DNA of 37,168 bases from Candidatus Woesearchaeota archaeon (GTDB taxonomy: Archaea; Nanobdellota; Nanobdellia; Woesearchaeales; SKIA01). The stretch is from assembly GCA_007117065.1 (NCBI GenBank), contig SKHI01000015.1, forward strand, positions 1 through 37,168. The letters run 5' to 3'. Within the stretch, counting starts at the first letter, position 1. Each line of letters begins with the position of its first letter. The notes under the pieces were generated by a model. It was not told where the DNA came from. It saw only the letters and a program-made list of their open reading frames with translations, and did not search any database. A program made the position numbers and the translations under genes. Shown one piece after another: positions 1-9,679 of the stretch.

Positions 1-3000
1 ACCACCGCCACCACCGCCACCACCAGAGCTCGTATCTGAAGGAGGAGTAGGAGGAACTGGAAGGGGAGCCGGAGGAGGAAGAGGAATATCTCCGCTTAAC
101 GCGTACGTAGAAAATTGAGAAACATTAGCCCAAAGAACTCCAGGAGAACGACCTATCGCGTGCACAAAAGAAAGGTCTGGAGAAAGAGCAACCCAAGAAG
201 AACCATTAAAGTAAGAAAGAAATAACGTTTCTTCGTCTAATGAAGCTATTTCTTGGGAACTGTAGGAAATACTAATGTTCGCCCAGGAAAGGACTGAACG
301 AATAGACGGACTCAACTCAACAGTAACATGCCTAAACGCATGTTCTAACGGAACAGGAATAAAGACAGGAAGCTGAGGAGAACTGAATACAGAAACGTTT
401 CCGATAACACTTTGATTCGTGCGCAGCCGAAGGGATGCGCGAGTATTGTTCTTATTTCCTGCAATAAGGGCATCAAGAATAGGTTGAGAACGAAGAAACT
501 CTGTTTCGAAAACAGAGAATACAAACTGCTCATCAACACTGGTTCCCGCAGCATTTGTGACACGAACAGTAACCAGGGTATTGCCTGGAGAGAAAAGATG
601 TACATCAGTTTCATAGTACCCGTCAATGAACGAGAACTCCTGGAGTGGTTCAAGAAGAACAACTGAACTATTCGAGAAGCTTGAGGCATGAACACGGAGA
701 CGAGCGGTATCACCAACACGAAACAGACTTTGATTTGCAGATATCGAATGAATGCGAGGTGGATGCAAATCAAGCAACACCGTACCATTTTGTACATCCT
801 CCCAATTTCCAGCTACATCAACACTTTGAAACTCAATAAAGAATATACCAGAGGTGTTTACCTGCAGAGATGAGGCGTGTATCCAGGATGAACCGTTTAT
901 TCTTAGCCTCGTATAGTTAACTCCGGAGAGATCATCTTGTGCAGTAAGAGAAACCAAAAAGGATTCATTTATCCACCCAGAAGGAATGCTCAGAGAAGTA
1001 TTGGGAGGCGTTTTATCAATAAAGACAGATACATTTGTGGTATTGCTGTTTCCTGCGATATCAAAAGCACGTACAAAGACTGTGTACACACCATCATCTT
1101 TAAAAAGAAAATCCTCGGAAACAACCCAGTTGGTTTGATTAAAAGAGTGTTCTATATGAGATATTCCAGACAGATTGTCTGTCGCGTTCCATACAAGAAG
1201 TACAGATTCATTTGACCACGAAGAAGGCGCGAGTACTTGAAGGGTTGGCGGTACAGTATCTATACGAACAGAAAATGAGCGCGGAACCTCACTATTTCCC
1301 GCGACATCGATACTTCTAAACAGAATAGTTGCGTTTTTTGAACGAGAAAAAGAAATGTTCGTGGCGTTTAGCCATACATCATTAAGACGATATTGGGTAA
1401 CAGAGACACCCGAAAGCGCATCTGTTGCAATCAAAGAAATATTTTGAGAGCTATTGGTCCAAGAGGAAGTATTTCCTATTACAACAGTATGTGGAGGAGC
1501 GCTGTCTAAGAGGACAAAGGTTTGCTGGGGAGGTTCAGAAACATTTTGTTGACTCACACTAAAAAAGCTTAGGGAGGAGTTTCCCTCAAAATCAATAAAT
1601 ACAGCAGAGCCGTTCTGCCAAGAAGCGTTTCCTATACGAAATGAGGTATGTGAGACTGCGGTGTTGTTTGATACTGAAAAATTAACCCAAAAAGAAGCAT
1701 TCTGCCAACCAGAAGGATATAGCGCCTGTGTTCGAAGGATATTATTTTGAGAAAACGCAGAGAACGCAGAAAAAAGATCAATTCGAGAATAGTTTTGACC
1801 ACTTGCAACATCAAACAACGGCACACCAGTATCGCTTAATACGTGTATGAGAGATGAGGGGGAGGTGGAGAGATTAATTTGCTGATGTGCTTGATGGAAT
1901 AAAGCCAACGCGCCAGCAACGTGTGGAGTTGCCATGCTCGTACCAGACAATAGGCATGCATTTTGTTCAAGACAGGTGCTTGTAATGCCTACACCTGGAG
2001 CGATGAGCTCGACAAGACTATTTCTATTTGAAAAAGTTGCTACCTCGTCGTCCTTTGTACTTGCAGCAATAGCGGTAACCCCACTATGACAGGCAGGAAA
2101 TGCAATTTGGGTGTGCTGACCTTCATTTCCGCTCGCAGCAATTACTGATATCCCCGCAGAGGTAGCTGCAGATACAGCAGTATCAAAAGCACCCCACTCG
2201 CCGTCACACACACTTGTAAAACAATCACCTTTACTGCACGAAGAGCCTAAACTCATGGTAATAACTGAAATATTATACGTCTCTTTATTTGTTACACACC
2301 ACTCAATTCCCGCAAGCACATCTGAAAAACTGCCCGTTCCAGCGGCACCAAGACTACGCACAGCAAGAATGTGCGCCTGAGGAGCAACACCAACAAGGGA
2401 TGCGTTTGCAGCAACAATTCCCGCCACATGAGTCCCATGACCGTTTGTATCCATAGGATTATTGGTTTGCGAATGGAAGTCATATCCTCCGCGCACTTTA
2501 GCACAGGCACCAGAAAGAAATTGTTCAGCAGTACACCCACCCAACGCAGGATGAGTATAGTCTACACCTGTATCAATTACACAAACACCTTGATGTAAAC
2601 CTTGTATAGGCGAATACAAAAGACCGCCATCCCATACAGCATCAGCACCGATCAGAGAAACGCTCTGCTCAAGAGATATAGACACAGGAAAATCAGCAGA
2701 GATCTGCTGAATAAAAAAATGTTTCTCTAGTTGACGTATTTGCGTAGGGGTAAGATACGTAGAAAAGGTAGGAGTCAGTGAAAAAGAATGTCTTGACTCA
2801 GCACTAGTTCCCTCCAGTATACTTTGCTGCATGTAATAGAGAAGTTGCTCTTGTAGTTCAGGAGCGAAGTCAGATATGTGTGCAGCAAAAAATGCAATCT
2901 CTTGGGGATGTTGCAGGGTAACGAGCACAGGATATGTTTGCTCAACAGCATGTATACGAGAAGTAGTTGTGGATGAGGGAAAAAATCGATCTTGTTCGGG

Positions 3001-3114
3001 GAAAAAACCTTGTTCATACCCTGCAGAGACTAACTCTTGAATGGAGACAGAGTGTGCGAGAGGAACGATTAACAACAAGAAAAAAATATACGGCATACAC
3101 CAAACCAATCTCAT
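1..3114 (-). CDS. Secreted subtilisin-like serine protease (S8 family) with C-terminal Ig-like repeats and PGF-pre-PGF-like region; partial, runs off the left edge
   Basis: Continuous minus-strand frame from ATG at 3114 to base 1 (1038 codons, no stop), missing from the ORF track because it is open at the edge. N-terminal hydrophobic signal MRLVWCMPYIFFLLLIVPLAHS. Catalytic triad contexts VCVIDTGVDYTHP (Asp), DTNGHGTHVAGI (His), LSGTSMATPHVAGA (Ser). Repeats of the type DxxPP..W.N.S..L.A.D.LSG...AGN. Region ending SQFSTYAL, then Pro-rich and poly-Gly. Confidence 0.93.
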   Translation of the reverse strand, partial: MRLVWCMPYIFFLLLIVPLAHSVSIQELVSAGYEQGFFPEQDRFFPSSTTTSRIHAVEQTYPVLVTLQHPQEIAFFAAHISDFAPELQEQLLYYMQQSILEGTSAESRHSFSLTPTFSTYLTPTQIRQLEKHFFIQQISADFPVSISLEQSVSLIGADAVWDGGLLYSPIQGLHQGVCVIDTGVDYTHPALGGCTAEQFLSGACAKVRGGYDFHSQTNNPMDTNGHGTHVAGIVAANASLVGVAPQAHILAVRSLGAAGTGSFSDVLAGIEWCVTNKETYNISVITMSLGSSCSKGDCFTSVCDGEWGAFDTAVSAATSAGISVIAASGNEGQHTQIAFPACHSGVTAIAASTKDDEVATFSNRNSLVELIAPGVGITSTCLEQNACLLSGTSMATPHVAGALALFHQAHQQINLSTSPSSLIHVLSDTGVPLFDVASGQNYSRIDLFSAFSAFSQNNILRTQALYPSGWQNASFWVNFSVSNNTAVSHTSFRIGNASWQNGSAVFIDFEGNSSLSFFSVSQQNVSEPPQQTFVLLDSAPPHTVVIGNTSSWTNSSQNISLIATDALSGVSVTQYRLNDVWLNATNISFSRSKNATILFRSIDVAGNSEVPRSFSVRIDTVPPTLQVLAPSSWSNESVLLVWNATDNLSGISHIEHSFNQTNWVVSEDFLFKDDGVYTVFVRAFDIAGNSNTTNVSVFIDKTPPNTSLSIPSGWINESFLVSLTAQDDLSGVNYTRLRINGSSWIHASSLQVNTSGIFFIEFQSVDVAGNWEDVQNGTVLLDLHPPRIHSISANQSLFRVGDTARLRVHASSFSNSSVVLLEPLQEFSFIDGYYETDVHLFSPGNTLVTVRVTNAAGTSVDEQFVFSVFETEFLRSQPILDALIAGNKNNTRASLRLRTNQSVIGNVSVFSSPQLPVFIPVPLEHAFRHVTVELSPSIRSVLSWANISISYSSQEIASLDEETLFLSYFNGSSWVALSPDLSFVHAIGRSPGVLWANVSQFSTYALSGDIPLPPPAPLPVPPTPPSDTSSGGGGGGGG

Positions 3115-3148
3115 AACAGAATTAATGTGAGAGAATTATTAAATGTTC

Positions 3149-3544
3149 TTATAATTTGGCATCAATATTCTTTGCGACGGCACGCATCAGTTTGATCATA
3201 GCATGCAAGTTTTGTTCTAATTGGTCAATACTATCGTGCATAGATTTTTTAACAAGACGATAGCCAGCTTTATCCCCCATTACAAGACCAGCGTCTTGTA
3301 GCTTACGTAAGTGATGTACGACAGTTCCTCGAGAAAGACCGCAATGAAAAGCTATTGTATCACTTGAAAGCACCTGTTGCATGTGCGCAGCACGTACAAG
3401 GGAAATAAAGATACGAAAACAACTGCTGTCCTTGTCACGTTCATTGAATAAACCCAAGACAGCTCCAAGCCATTGCAACTCAACATTTACGTCAGTCGTA
3501 TGGGGCGGCTCCATATGAATTATTGTGATACGTTCAAGATTCAT
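3149..3544 (-). CDS. Winged-helix (ArsR-like) transcriptional regulator, candidate heat-shock repressor
   Basis: 131 aa; HTH core SSDTIAFHCGLSRGTVVHHLRKLQDAGLVMGDKAGYRLVKK; divergent from the GrpE/DnaK/DnaJ operon. Confidence 0.75.
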   Translation of the reverse strand: MNLERITIIHMEPPHTTDVNVELQWLGAVLGLFNERDKDSSCFRIFISLVRAAHMQQVLSSDTIAFHCGLSRGTVVHHLRKLQDAGLVMGDKAGYRLVKKSMHDSIDQLEQNLHAMIKLMRAVAKNIDAKL

Positions 3545-3645
3545 GTTGATTTAACGTTGACAGTATTTATAAATATATCCGATAAATATATAAATAATTA
3601 TTGCATACATATCTCTACGTTGATTTAAAGTCAACAAACTGCGAC
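3545..3645. promoter_or_regulatory. Divergent heat-shock promoter with two TATA-like elements and two operator-like repeats
   Basis: GTTGATTTAACGTTGAC at 3545-3561 and GTTGATTTAAAGTCAAC at 3619-3635 flank TATA-like tracts TTTATAAATATAT (~3565-3577) and AAATATATAAATAA (~3584-3597). Confidence 0.6.
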
Positions 3646-3900
3646 ATGGTACACAAAAATATATATGCATTGAACTGTCAAGAGACAGCGGAAGGAATTT
3701 TTATTCACGGAACGCTCCCACAGGCAGAAATACAGCAAACAATAGTGTACCCTGGAAGTATTCAGCTCATGGGAACTAAAGATGAAGCTCCCTTTGAGGC
3801 AAACATCCCTCTACGCAAATACATAGACGCAGAAGAAACACTGGTTATAACCAGTGGAAAAACAATCTGCATTGCAGCTCCATGGAGGAAAGACACATGA
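3646..3900 (+). CDS. Small Hsp20/alpha-crystallin-like protein (minimal domain), first gene of heat-shock operon
   Basis: 84 aa from ATG at 3646 (track ORF starts at 3601). EGIFIHGTLPQAEIQQTIVYPGSIQLMGTKDEAPFEANIPLRKYIDAEETLVITSGKTICIAAP resembles the LPG...I.L.G...F...I.LP..VD....A....G.L.I..P pattern of Hsp20 proteins; context with GrpE/DnaK/DnaJ. Confidence 0.5.
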   Translation: MVHKNIYALNCQETAEGIFIHGTLPQAEIQQTIVYPGSIQLMGTKDEAPFEANIPLRKYIDAEETLVITSGKTICIAAPWRKDT

Positions 3901-4043
3901 ACACAGAACAAATATATTGGTATGAAGAAGAGAACAATGAAGACCGACTAGAAGAAATCTACACAGATGGCGAAGAATTCGTCGAAGACGATAGTATCGC
4001 AGACTGGGAAGAAGGATTCATGAACGGATATGCGGAAGCATGA
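3897..4043 (+). CDS. Acidic 48-aa microprotein of unknown function
   Basis: [52 protein letters not shown] overlaps with both the upstream Hsp20-like ORF (stop 3898-3900) and downstream grpE (ATG 4040). Confidence 0.65.
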   Translation: MNTEQIYWYEEENNEDRLEEIYTDGEEFVEDDSIADWEEGFMNGYAEA

Positions 4044-4507
4044 AAGATAAAGAACTAACTGCGGAACAAATAAAGGAAAGTACGGAGTACCAAGCGCTTG
4101 AGGAACAACTCAAGCGCGTAACCGCAGAATACGCTAATTATAGAAGAAGAACACAAGAACAAGAAGAACTAGTTAAAAAAAGAGCAGCAGAAACACTCAT
4201 ACGAGAATTACTAGGAATAGCAGATAATCTTGAACTCGCACTTGCTCAAGCTTCACAACAAGACACTCTTTACAAAGGAGTAGAACTCGTGTTTGGACAA
4301 CTCATAAGTACGCTTGAAGAACAAGGCATTACAAAAATATCCTCGGAAACATACGATCCACAACACCATGAAGCACTCATGAGCGAATACAGTCAGACGC
4401 ATAAGGAAGGAGAAATAATAGAAGTCCTTCAACAAGGATACCTCTTAGGAGGAAAGGTGCTTCGCACCGCAAAAGTAAAGGTAAGTAAAGGAAAGGAGAA
4501 CAAATAA
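4040..4507 (+). CDS. grpE: Nucleotide exchange factor GrpE
   Basis: N-terminal coiled coil, [37 protein letters not shown] and C-terminal YDPQHHEAL...[23 protein letters not shown]; directly upstream of dnaK. Confidence 0.95.
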   Translation: MKDKELTAEQIKESTEYQALEEQLKRVTAEYANYRRRTQEQEELVKKRAAETLIRELLGIADNLELALAQASQQDTLYKGVELVFGQLISTLEEQGITKISSETYDPQHHEALMSEYSQTHKEGEIIEVLQQGYLLGGKVLRTAKVKVSKGKENK

Positions 4508-4508
4508 C

Positions 4509-6344
4509 ATGACAAAAATAATAGGTATAGACCTCGGAACAACATTTAGCGCAGTTTCGGTGATGGAAGGTGGAAAGCCAGTAATCATTGCAAACAGTGA
4601 AGGAAAAAGAACAACGCCTAGTGTAGTAGCTCTAAAAAAAGATGGTGAACGCATCGTAGGAGACGCAGCAAAAAACCAAGCAATACTACATCCAGAACAA
4701 ACAATACGAAGTATAAAGCGACACATGGGCGAAGACCACAAAGTACGCATACATGACAAAGAATACACCCCTCAAGAGATAAGTGCAATTATCTTAGGCA
4801 AACTAAAAAAAGATGCAGAAGATTATCTTGGAGGACCAGTACAAAAGGCAGTTATCACAGTACCAGCATACTTTAATGACAGTCAAAGACAAGCAACAAA
4901 AGATGCAGGAAAGATTGCAGGACTCGAAGTAGAACGAATAATTAATGAGCCAACAGCAGCAGCACTTGCGTATGGACTCGATAAACAACAAGAACACACC
5001 ATCCTCGTATTCGACTTTGGAGGAGGAACATTTGATGTGAGCATTCTTGAGCTGGGAGAAGGAATTTTTGAAGTAAAAGCAACCAGCGGAGATAACAACC
5101 TTGGAGGAGATGACATCGACCAACTCCTCATCGACTACTTTGCAGATGAGTTTAAGAAAGAAAACAGCATCGACTTGCGTAAAGACAGCCAAGCACTACA
5201 AAGACTAAAAGAAGCAGCAGAAAAAGCGAAAATTGAGCTTTCAACCAAACAGAGCACAAGTATTAATCTGCCCTTCATCAGTGCAGGTCAAGACGGGCCA
5301 AAACACTTTACCATGGAACTGTCAAGAAGTAAGTTCGAACAACTCATTGACAACATCCTCGAGCGCCTTAAGAAACCTACAAAACAAGCAATAGAAGATG
5401 CAAAACTCAGCGCCAATGACATTGATAAAATAATCTTTGTAGGAGGAAGTACAAGAATACCAGCAGTACAAAAACTTGTAAAAGATATTACTGGAAAGGA
5501 AGGAGATAAAAGTGTAAACCCTGACGAAGCAGTATCTCTGGGAGCAGCAATACAAGCAGGAATATTAGGAGGAGATGTAAAAGACGTCCTTCTTCTTGAC
5601 GTGACACCGCTGAGCCTAGGAATAGAGACGCTTGGTGGCGTGTTTACCAAGCTCATCGATAAAAACACCACCATCCCAACCAAAGAAAGCAAAGTATTTA
5701 GCACCGCAACAGACAGTCAATCTGCAGTAAGCATACATGTATTACAGGGAGAAAGACCCATGGCTACAGATAACCAAACGCTTGGACGCTTTGATCTTAT
5801 GGGAATACCACCTGCACCAAGAGGAGTTCCACAAATAGAGGTAACCTTTGACATAGACGCAAACGGAATAGTAAACGTAAGCGCAAAAGATCTTGGAACA
5901 GGAAAAGAACAGAGTATTAAAATAACAAGCTCTACGAATCTGTCAAAAGAAGAAGTAGAAAAAATGCGTGCTGAAGCAGAAAAATACGCTGACGAGGACA
6001 AGCAAAGACTAGAGAAAATAGAAGTTATCAATGAAGCAGACAGTCTTGTGTATCAAACAGAAAAAACTGTTAAAGACCTTGAAGAAAAAGTTGATAAAAA
6101 AGAGCTAGAAGAAATCAACACCCTCGTCAAAGAGCTAAAAGAACTTCTTGGAGCAACAGAGCACGATGTTGAAGCAATTAAAAAGAAAAAAGAAACACTG
6201 CAACAAACATTTATGCAAGTAAGTCAAAAATTGTATGAAGAAGTTGCAAAAAAACAACAAGAAACGCAACAAGAAGAAAAAAAGACAGAAGACGATGTTG
6301 TTGACGGAAAAGTAAAAGAAGAAACCGAAAACAAGAAAGACTAA
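4509..6344 (+). CDS. dnaK: Molecular chaperone DnaK (Hsp70)
   Basis: [71 protein letters not shown], substrate-binding domain; 611 aa. Confidence 0.99.
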   Translation: MTKIIGIDLGTTFSAVSVMEGGKPVIIANSEGKRTTPSVVALKKDGERIVGDAAKNQAILHPEQTIRSIKRHMGEDHKVRIHDKEYTPQEISAIILGKLKKDAEDYLGGPVQKAVITVPAYFNDSQRQATKDAGKIAGLEVERIINEPTAAALAYGLDKQQEHTILVFDFGGGTFDVSILELGEGIFEVKATSGDNNLGGDDIDQLLIDYFADEFKKENSIDLRKDSQALQRLKEAAEKAKIELSTKQSTSINLPFISAGQDGPKHFTMELSRSKFEQLIDNILERLKKPTKQAIEDAKLSANDIDKIIFVGGSTRIPAVQKLVKDITGKEGDKSVNPDEAVSLGAAIQAGILGGDVKDVLLLDVTPLSLGIETLGGVFTKLIDKNTTIPTKESKVFSTATDSQSAVSIHVLQGERPMATDNQTLGRFDLMGIPPAPRGVPQIEVTFDIDANGIVNVSAKDLGTGKEQSIKITSSTNLSKEEVEKMRAEAEKYADEDKQRLEKIEVINEADSLVYQTEKTVKDLEEKVDKKELEEINTLVKELKELLGATEHDVEAIKKKKETLQQTFMQVSQKLYEEVAKKQQETQQEEKKTEDDVVDGKVKEETENKKD

Positions 6345-6402
6345 TGTCAAAACAAATATTTTTCAAAGTTTTTTTAAATACTAGCCCATTCAACCCATAA
6401 AC

Positions 6403-7524
6403 ATGTCAGATTATTACAGTATACTCGGAATTAGCAAAAATGCATCTCAAGACGAGATAAAAAAAGCATATAAAAAACTTGCCAAACAATACCACCCAGA
6501 CCTCAACAAAAACAAGCCAGAAGCTGAAGAAAAATTCAAACAAGTTAACGAAGCATACAAAGTTCTTGGAAATGAACAAAAAAGAACACAATACGATCAG
6601 TTCGGACACGACACCTATAAACAAGGAGCAAAAAGTGGAGGCTTTGACGGAGGATTTAGCGGATACGACAACACCGGAGGATTTGGAGGGTTTGAAGATA
6701 TATTTAATGACTTCTTTGGAGGAGGATTTGGAGGATCAAGACAACAAACAAGACGAGGAGACGACCTTCAAACAACAATTGGAATTACACTAAAGGAGGC
6801 ATATACAGGAACAGAAAAACGCATTGACGTAGAAATGTATGCTGCATGTGAGCCCTGTGCAGGCACAGGAGCACAGGACAAAAAACGTAAAACATGCGCT
6901 ACATGTAACGGAGCAGGAAGAGTAGTGCAACAACAACGCACCGTATTTGGAACATTTCAGACACAACGCACCTGTGGAACCTGTGGTGGAAGAGGAAACA
7001 TACCAGAACAAAAGTGTACAAGCTGTCTTGGAACAGGAAGAAAACGCACAAGAAAAAATTTACGCATAGAAATACCTGCAGGGATACAAACTGGACAACG
7101 CATCCGTCTGAGCGGACAAGGAGAAGCAGGAGAAGCAGGAACCCCGCCAGGAGATTTATATATACTCGTGCTTGTTGAAGAAAATGAACTCTTTAGACGT
7201 GAAGGAGAAAACTTGTATTGTGAAATACCTATCAGTTACACACAAGCAGTTCTTGGAGATGACGTAACCATACCAACCCTCGAAAAAAACGCGACACTAG
7301 AAATACCCGCAGGAACACAAAGCCACACCCAGTTCAGAATTAGGGGTTACGGTATGCCCAGTGCGCGTGGAAGAAAAGGAGATTTATATGTGCGAGTAAA
7401 AATAGAGGTTCCTAAGAAAATTACAAAAGAAGAACGAGAACTACTCCATGCATACGCAAAACTACAAGGAGAAGAGACGAAACCACAAAAAAGTTTCTTC
7501 GACAAGATACGAGATGCCTTCTAA
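6403..7524 (+). CDS. dnaJ: Chaperone DnaJ (Hsp40, type I)
   Basis: J domain with HPD (YHPDLNK), G/F-rich region, four CxxCxGxG zinc motifs, C-terminal domain. Confidence 0.99.
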   Translation: MSDYYSILGISKNASQDEIKKAYKKLAKQYHPDLNKNKPEAEEKFKQVNEAYKVLGNEQKRTQYDQFGHDTYKQGAKSGGFDGGFSGYDNTGGFGGFEDIFNDFFGGGFGGSRQQTRRGDDLQTTIGITLKEAYTGTEKRIDVEMYAACEPCAGTGAQDKKRKTCATCNGAGRVVQQQRTVFGTFQTQRTCGTCGGRGNIPEQKCTSCLGTGRKRTRKNLRIEIPAGIQTGQRIRLSGQGEAGEAGTPPGDLYILVLVEENELFRREGENLYCEIPISYTQAVLGDDVTIPTLEKNATLEIPAGTQSHTQFRIRGYGMPSARGRKGDLYVRVKIEVPKKITKEERELLHAYAKLQGEETKPQKSFFDKIRDAF

Positions 7525-7532
7525 AAGAAGGA

Positions 7533-7546
7533 ACATTTAAATATAA
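7533..7546 (+). promoter_or_regulatory. Archaeal TATA-box-like element upstream of the repeat lipoprotein gene
   Basis: ATTTAAATATAATC about 55-65 nt upstream of ATG 7600. Confidence 0.4.
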
Positions 7547-7599
7547 TCGCTCTGTTTCCCCTTTAGAGTAAATATAACTACTCAGAGGGGATATAACCA

Positions 7600-8796
7600 A
7601 TGAAACTACCAATAGTACTGGCAACAATTTTCCTGTTCTTATTTGCAGCATGTACGATTCAACCTATTGATATCGAAACACCTGAAACAAGCGAACAAGA
7701 AACATTCACGCCATCAGAACCAGAAGAGAACAACGCAGATACAAACACCACACAGGAAGAAACTACTCCTCCACCAACGCAAGACACAAGATTTGCAGCA
7801 ATAGTGGAAGCAGTAGAAGAAGAACTTATTCAACTCAGAACACAAGCAGTTGATCCTGACGGAGGAGAAGTAGTCCTTACATTCCAAGCACCCTTTAATC
7901 AAAGTGGCGCATGGCAAACACGAGTAGGAGATGCAGGAGAATATGAAATAGTCATAACAGCATCTGACGGAATCGATACAACAAGCATCACAGTACTTGT
8001 TATCGTTAATGAATTAAATCTTCCCCCAGTCATCGAAGGACCTGAGCGCATCGTTGTAAACGAAGGAGAGCGCATTGACCTTGGAATATTCACCATTACA
8101 GACCCAGAAGGAGATGATGTATTGGTAAGTTATGCAGGGTGGATGACTACAAGAACGTACACCACAACATTTGATGATGCAGGAATACATGAAGTACGCA
8201 TCATAGCCGAAGACACAGCAGGTAACGAAGTAGTCAAAACAGTCGCTATCGAAGTAATCAATGTAAACAGAGCTCCTGTGCTCGAACTTGAACAAACAAG
8301 AATAGAAGCAACCGAAGGAGACCGCGTACGCATTAACTTCAGCGCATTTGACCCAGACGGAGAGGAAGTAACCATTACATTTAGTGAACCTGTTCGCGAA
8401 GATGGCGTCTGGCAAACACGAGTAGGAGATGCAGGAGAATACACCATTACCGTAACAGTAACAGACGGAATTGATACCGTCACTGAAGAAGTAGTGATTG
8501 TGCTAGAAAGAAGAAACCGCGCACCAGTAATCATACTAAATGATGAAATAGTAGTCAATGAAGGAGACTTCATAGATCTGAAGAACTTCGTTACGATCGC
8601 TGATCCAGACGGAGACGATGTAGTGATTACGTATAGCGGATGGATGACATCAAGCACGCGAAGCACAACATATGGAGACGCAGGAGAATACCAAGTCACC
8701 ATAAGTGCCTCAGACGGAGAGCTTGTTACGACAAAAACAGTAGACATAACTGTACAATTCGTAAACAGACCACCAGTGTTTGTCATTCCAGCATAA
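7600..8796 (+). CDS. Secreted lipoprotein with alternating tandem Ig/cadherin-like repeats
   Basis: 398 aa; signal peptide with lipobox-like LFAAC; two A-type (WQTRVGDAGEYxIxVTxTDGIDT) and two B-type (ITDPEGDDVxVSYxGWMTxxTxxTTxxDAG) domains in A-B-A-B order; same fold signatures as PKD/cadherin-like surface proteins. Confidence 0.8.
   Translation: MKLPIVLATIFLFLFAACTIQPIDIETPETSEQETFTPSEPEENNADTNTTQEETTPPPTQDTRFAAIVEAVEEELIQLRTQAVDPDGGEVVLTFQAPFNQSGAWQTRVGDAGEYEIVITASDGIDTTSITVLVIVNELNLPPVIEGPERIVVNEGERIDLGIFTITDPEGDDVLVSYAGWMTTRTYTTTFDDAGIHEVRIIAEDTAGNEVVKTVAIEVINVNRAPVLELEQTRIEATEGDRVRINFSAFDPDGEEVTITFSEPVREDGVWQTRVGDAGEYTITVTVTDGIDTVTEEVVIVLERRNRAPVIILNDEIVVNEGDFIDLKNFVTIADPDGDDVVITYSGWMTSSTRSTTYGDAGEYQVTISASDGELVTTKTVDITVQFVNRPPVFVIPA
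7912..8441 (+). repeat. Intragenic ~498-bp tandem duplication in the lipoprotein gene
   Basis: Identical 32-mer tggcaaacacgagtaggagatgcaggagaata at 7912-7943 and 8410-8441 (spacing 498 bp = 166 codons). Confidence 0.85.
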
Positions 8797-8811
8797 ACAC
8801 ACCAAAAAAAT

Positions 8812-8838
8812 ACTTTTCCCCCTCTTTTTTTCTTTTTA
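8812..8838 (+). terminator. T-rich archaeal transcription terminator candidate
   Basis: tacttttccccctctttttttctttttaa just after the lipoprotein stop at 8796. Confidence 0.5.
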
Positions 8839-8894
8839 AAAAAAAAACAAAATATTATAAACAACCACATTCTCATCATCCTAGGTGAGTAGAA

Positions 8895-9266
8895 TTGGGT
8901 TTATTTTCAAGTAATAAAGACGATACCAGAGCAAAAATAGAGGAGTTACGTGCACGAATGCAGCAAACACCCCCTCAAAATAATATGGCACAGTCAGAAC
9001 AACAAGAGTCCACGCAACAAGCATGGCAAATGACAAAAGCACAAAAGCCCGAGGATCGTGAACAAACCTGGACGCCTCCAAGACGGCAGGAACAAGAGAT
9101 ACCTCCACAACAACCAAAACTTGAAGAAAAGAAAAAAGAAGGAGTTCTTCTTGAGCTTGGAGACGGGATATCGCTTAATCTTCCTATTCGTGAAAAAATG
9201 CGTCTCGACGAATTTCTTCGCATAGCAGACAGAATTAGAGAACTAAAAAAAATAGATCATAATTGA
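8895..9266 (+). CDS. Conserved hypothetical protein, Gln/Pro-rich linker plus C-terminal helix; probable TTG start
   Basis: MGLFSSNKDDTRAKIEELRARM...EGVLLELGDGISLNLPIREKMRLDEFLRIADRIRELKKI; upstream GGTGAG; TATA-like aatattataaac ~8851-8862. Confidence 0.65.
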   Translation: MGLFSSNKDDTRAKIEELRARMQQTPPQNNMAQSEQQESTQQAWQMTKAQKPEDREQTWTPPRRQEQEIPPQQPKLEEKKKEGVLLELGDGISLNLPIREKMRLDEFLRIADRIRELKKIDHN

Positions 9267-9667
9267 AGCTTTTTCTGAATACGCAATAGTTGATCTTCAG
9301 AACTCTTAAACAGCGATTGTACACGGACATCAACACCATCATTTTTCCAACGAGGAATAAGATGTAAATGTAAGAAAACTACGTGTGGACCAGCAGCTTC
9401 CTGATCGTTTACAAGCATATTTACCCCTTCACATGCAAGCACTTCGCGTAAATGCTGATTCATCTTACTTACAGTTAAGAAAAAAGCATTCCGTGCATCC
9501 TCAGAAAGCTGAATAATCGATGTTACGCGTTCTTTTTTCGGAAGAACAAGAAGGTGACCTGGAGAAACAGGAAACGCGTCAAGAATAACAAGCGTGTGCT
9601 CATCTTCATATATTTTTTTTGCAGGTATCTCGCCATCAAGAATTTTTTCAAAAAGAGTTTTTTCCAT
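9257..9667 (-). CDS. HIT (histidine triad) family protein
   Basis: FEKILDGEIPAKKIYEDEHTLVILDAFPVSPGHLLVLPKK; HIT motif VVFLHLHLIPR. Confidence 0.93.
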   Translation of the reverse strand: MEKTLFEKILDGEIPAKKIYEDEHTLVILDAFPVSPGHLLVLPKKERVTSIIQLSEDARNAFFLTVSKMNQHLREVLACEGVNMLVNDQEAAGPHVVFLHLHLIPRWKNDGVDVRVQSLFKSSEDQLLRIQKKLQL

Positions 9668-9679
9668 AAAACAACACCA

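Noticed and set aside
345-2598. Short ORFs on both strands over the left edge (e.g. 345-797 -, 412-666 +, 937-1215 +, 2371-2598 +)
   Set aside because: Out-of-frame or antisense shadows of the single long subtilase frame (1-3114, minus).
4803-6031. Minus-strand ORFs opposite dnaK (e.g. 4803-5192, 5288-5704, 5717-6031)
   Set aside because: Antisense shadows of an unambiguous DnaK; low-complexity Cys/Phe/Ser-rich translations.
8130-8879. 249-aa minus ORF opposite the repeat lipoprotein
   Set aside because: Shadow ORF; its Ser/Thr-rich repeats mirror the sense-strand repeats.
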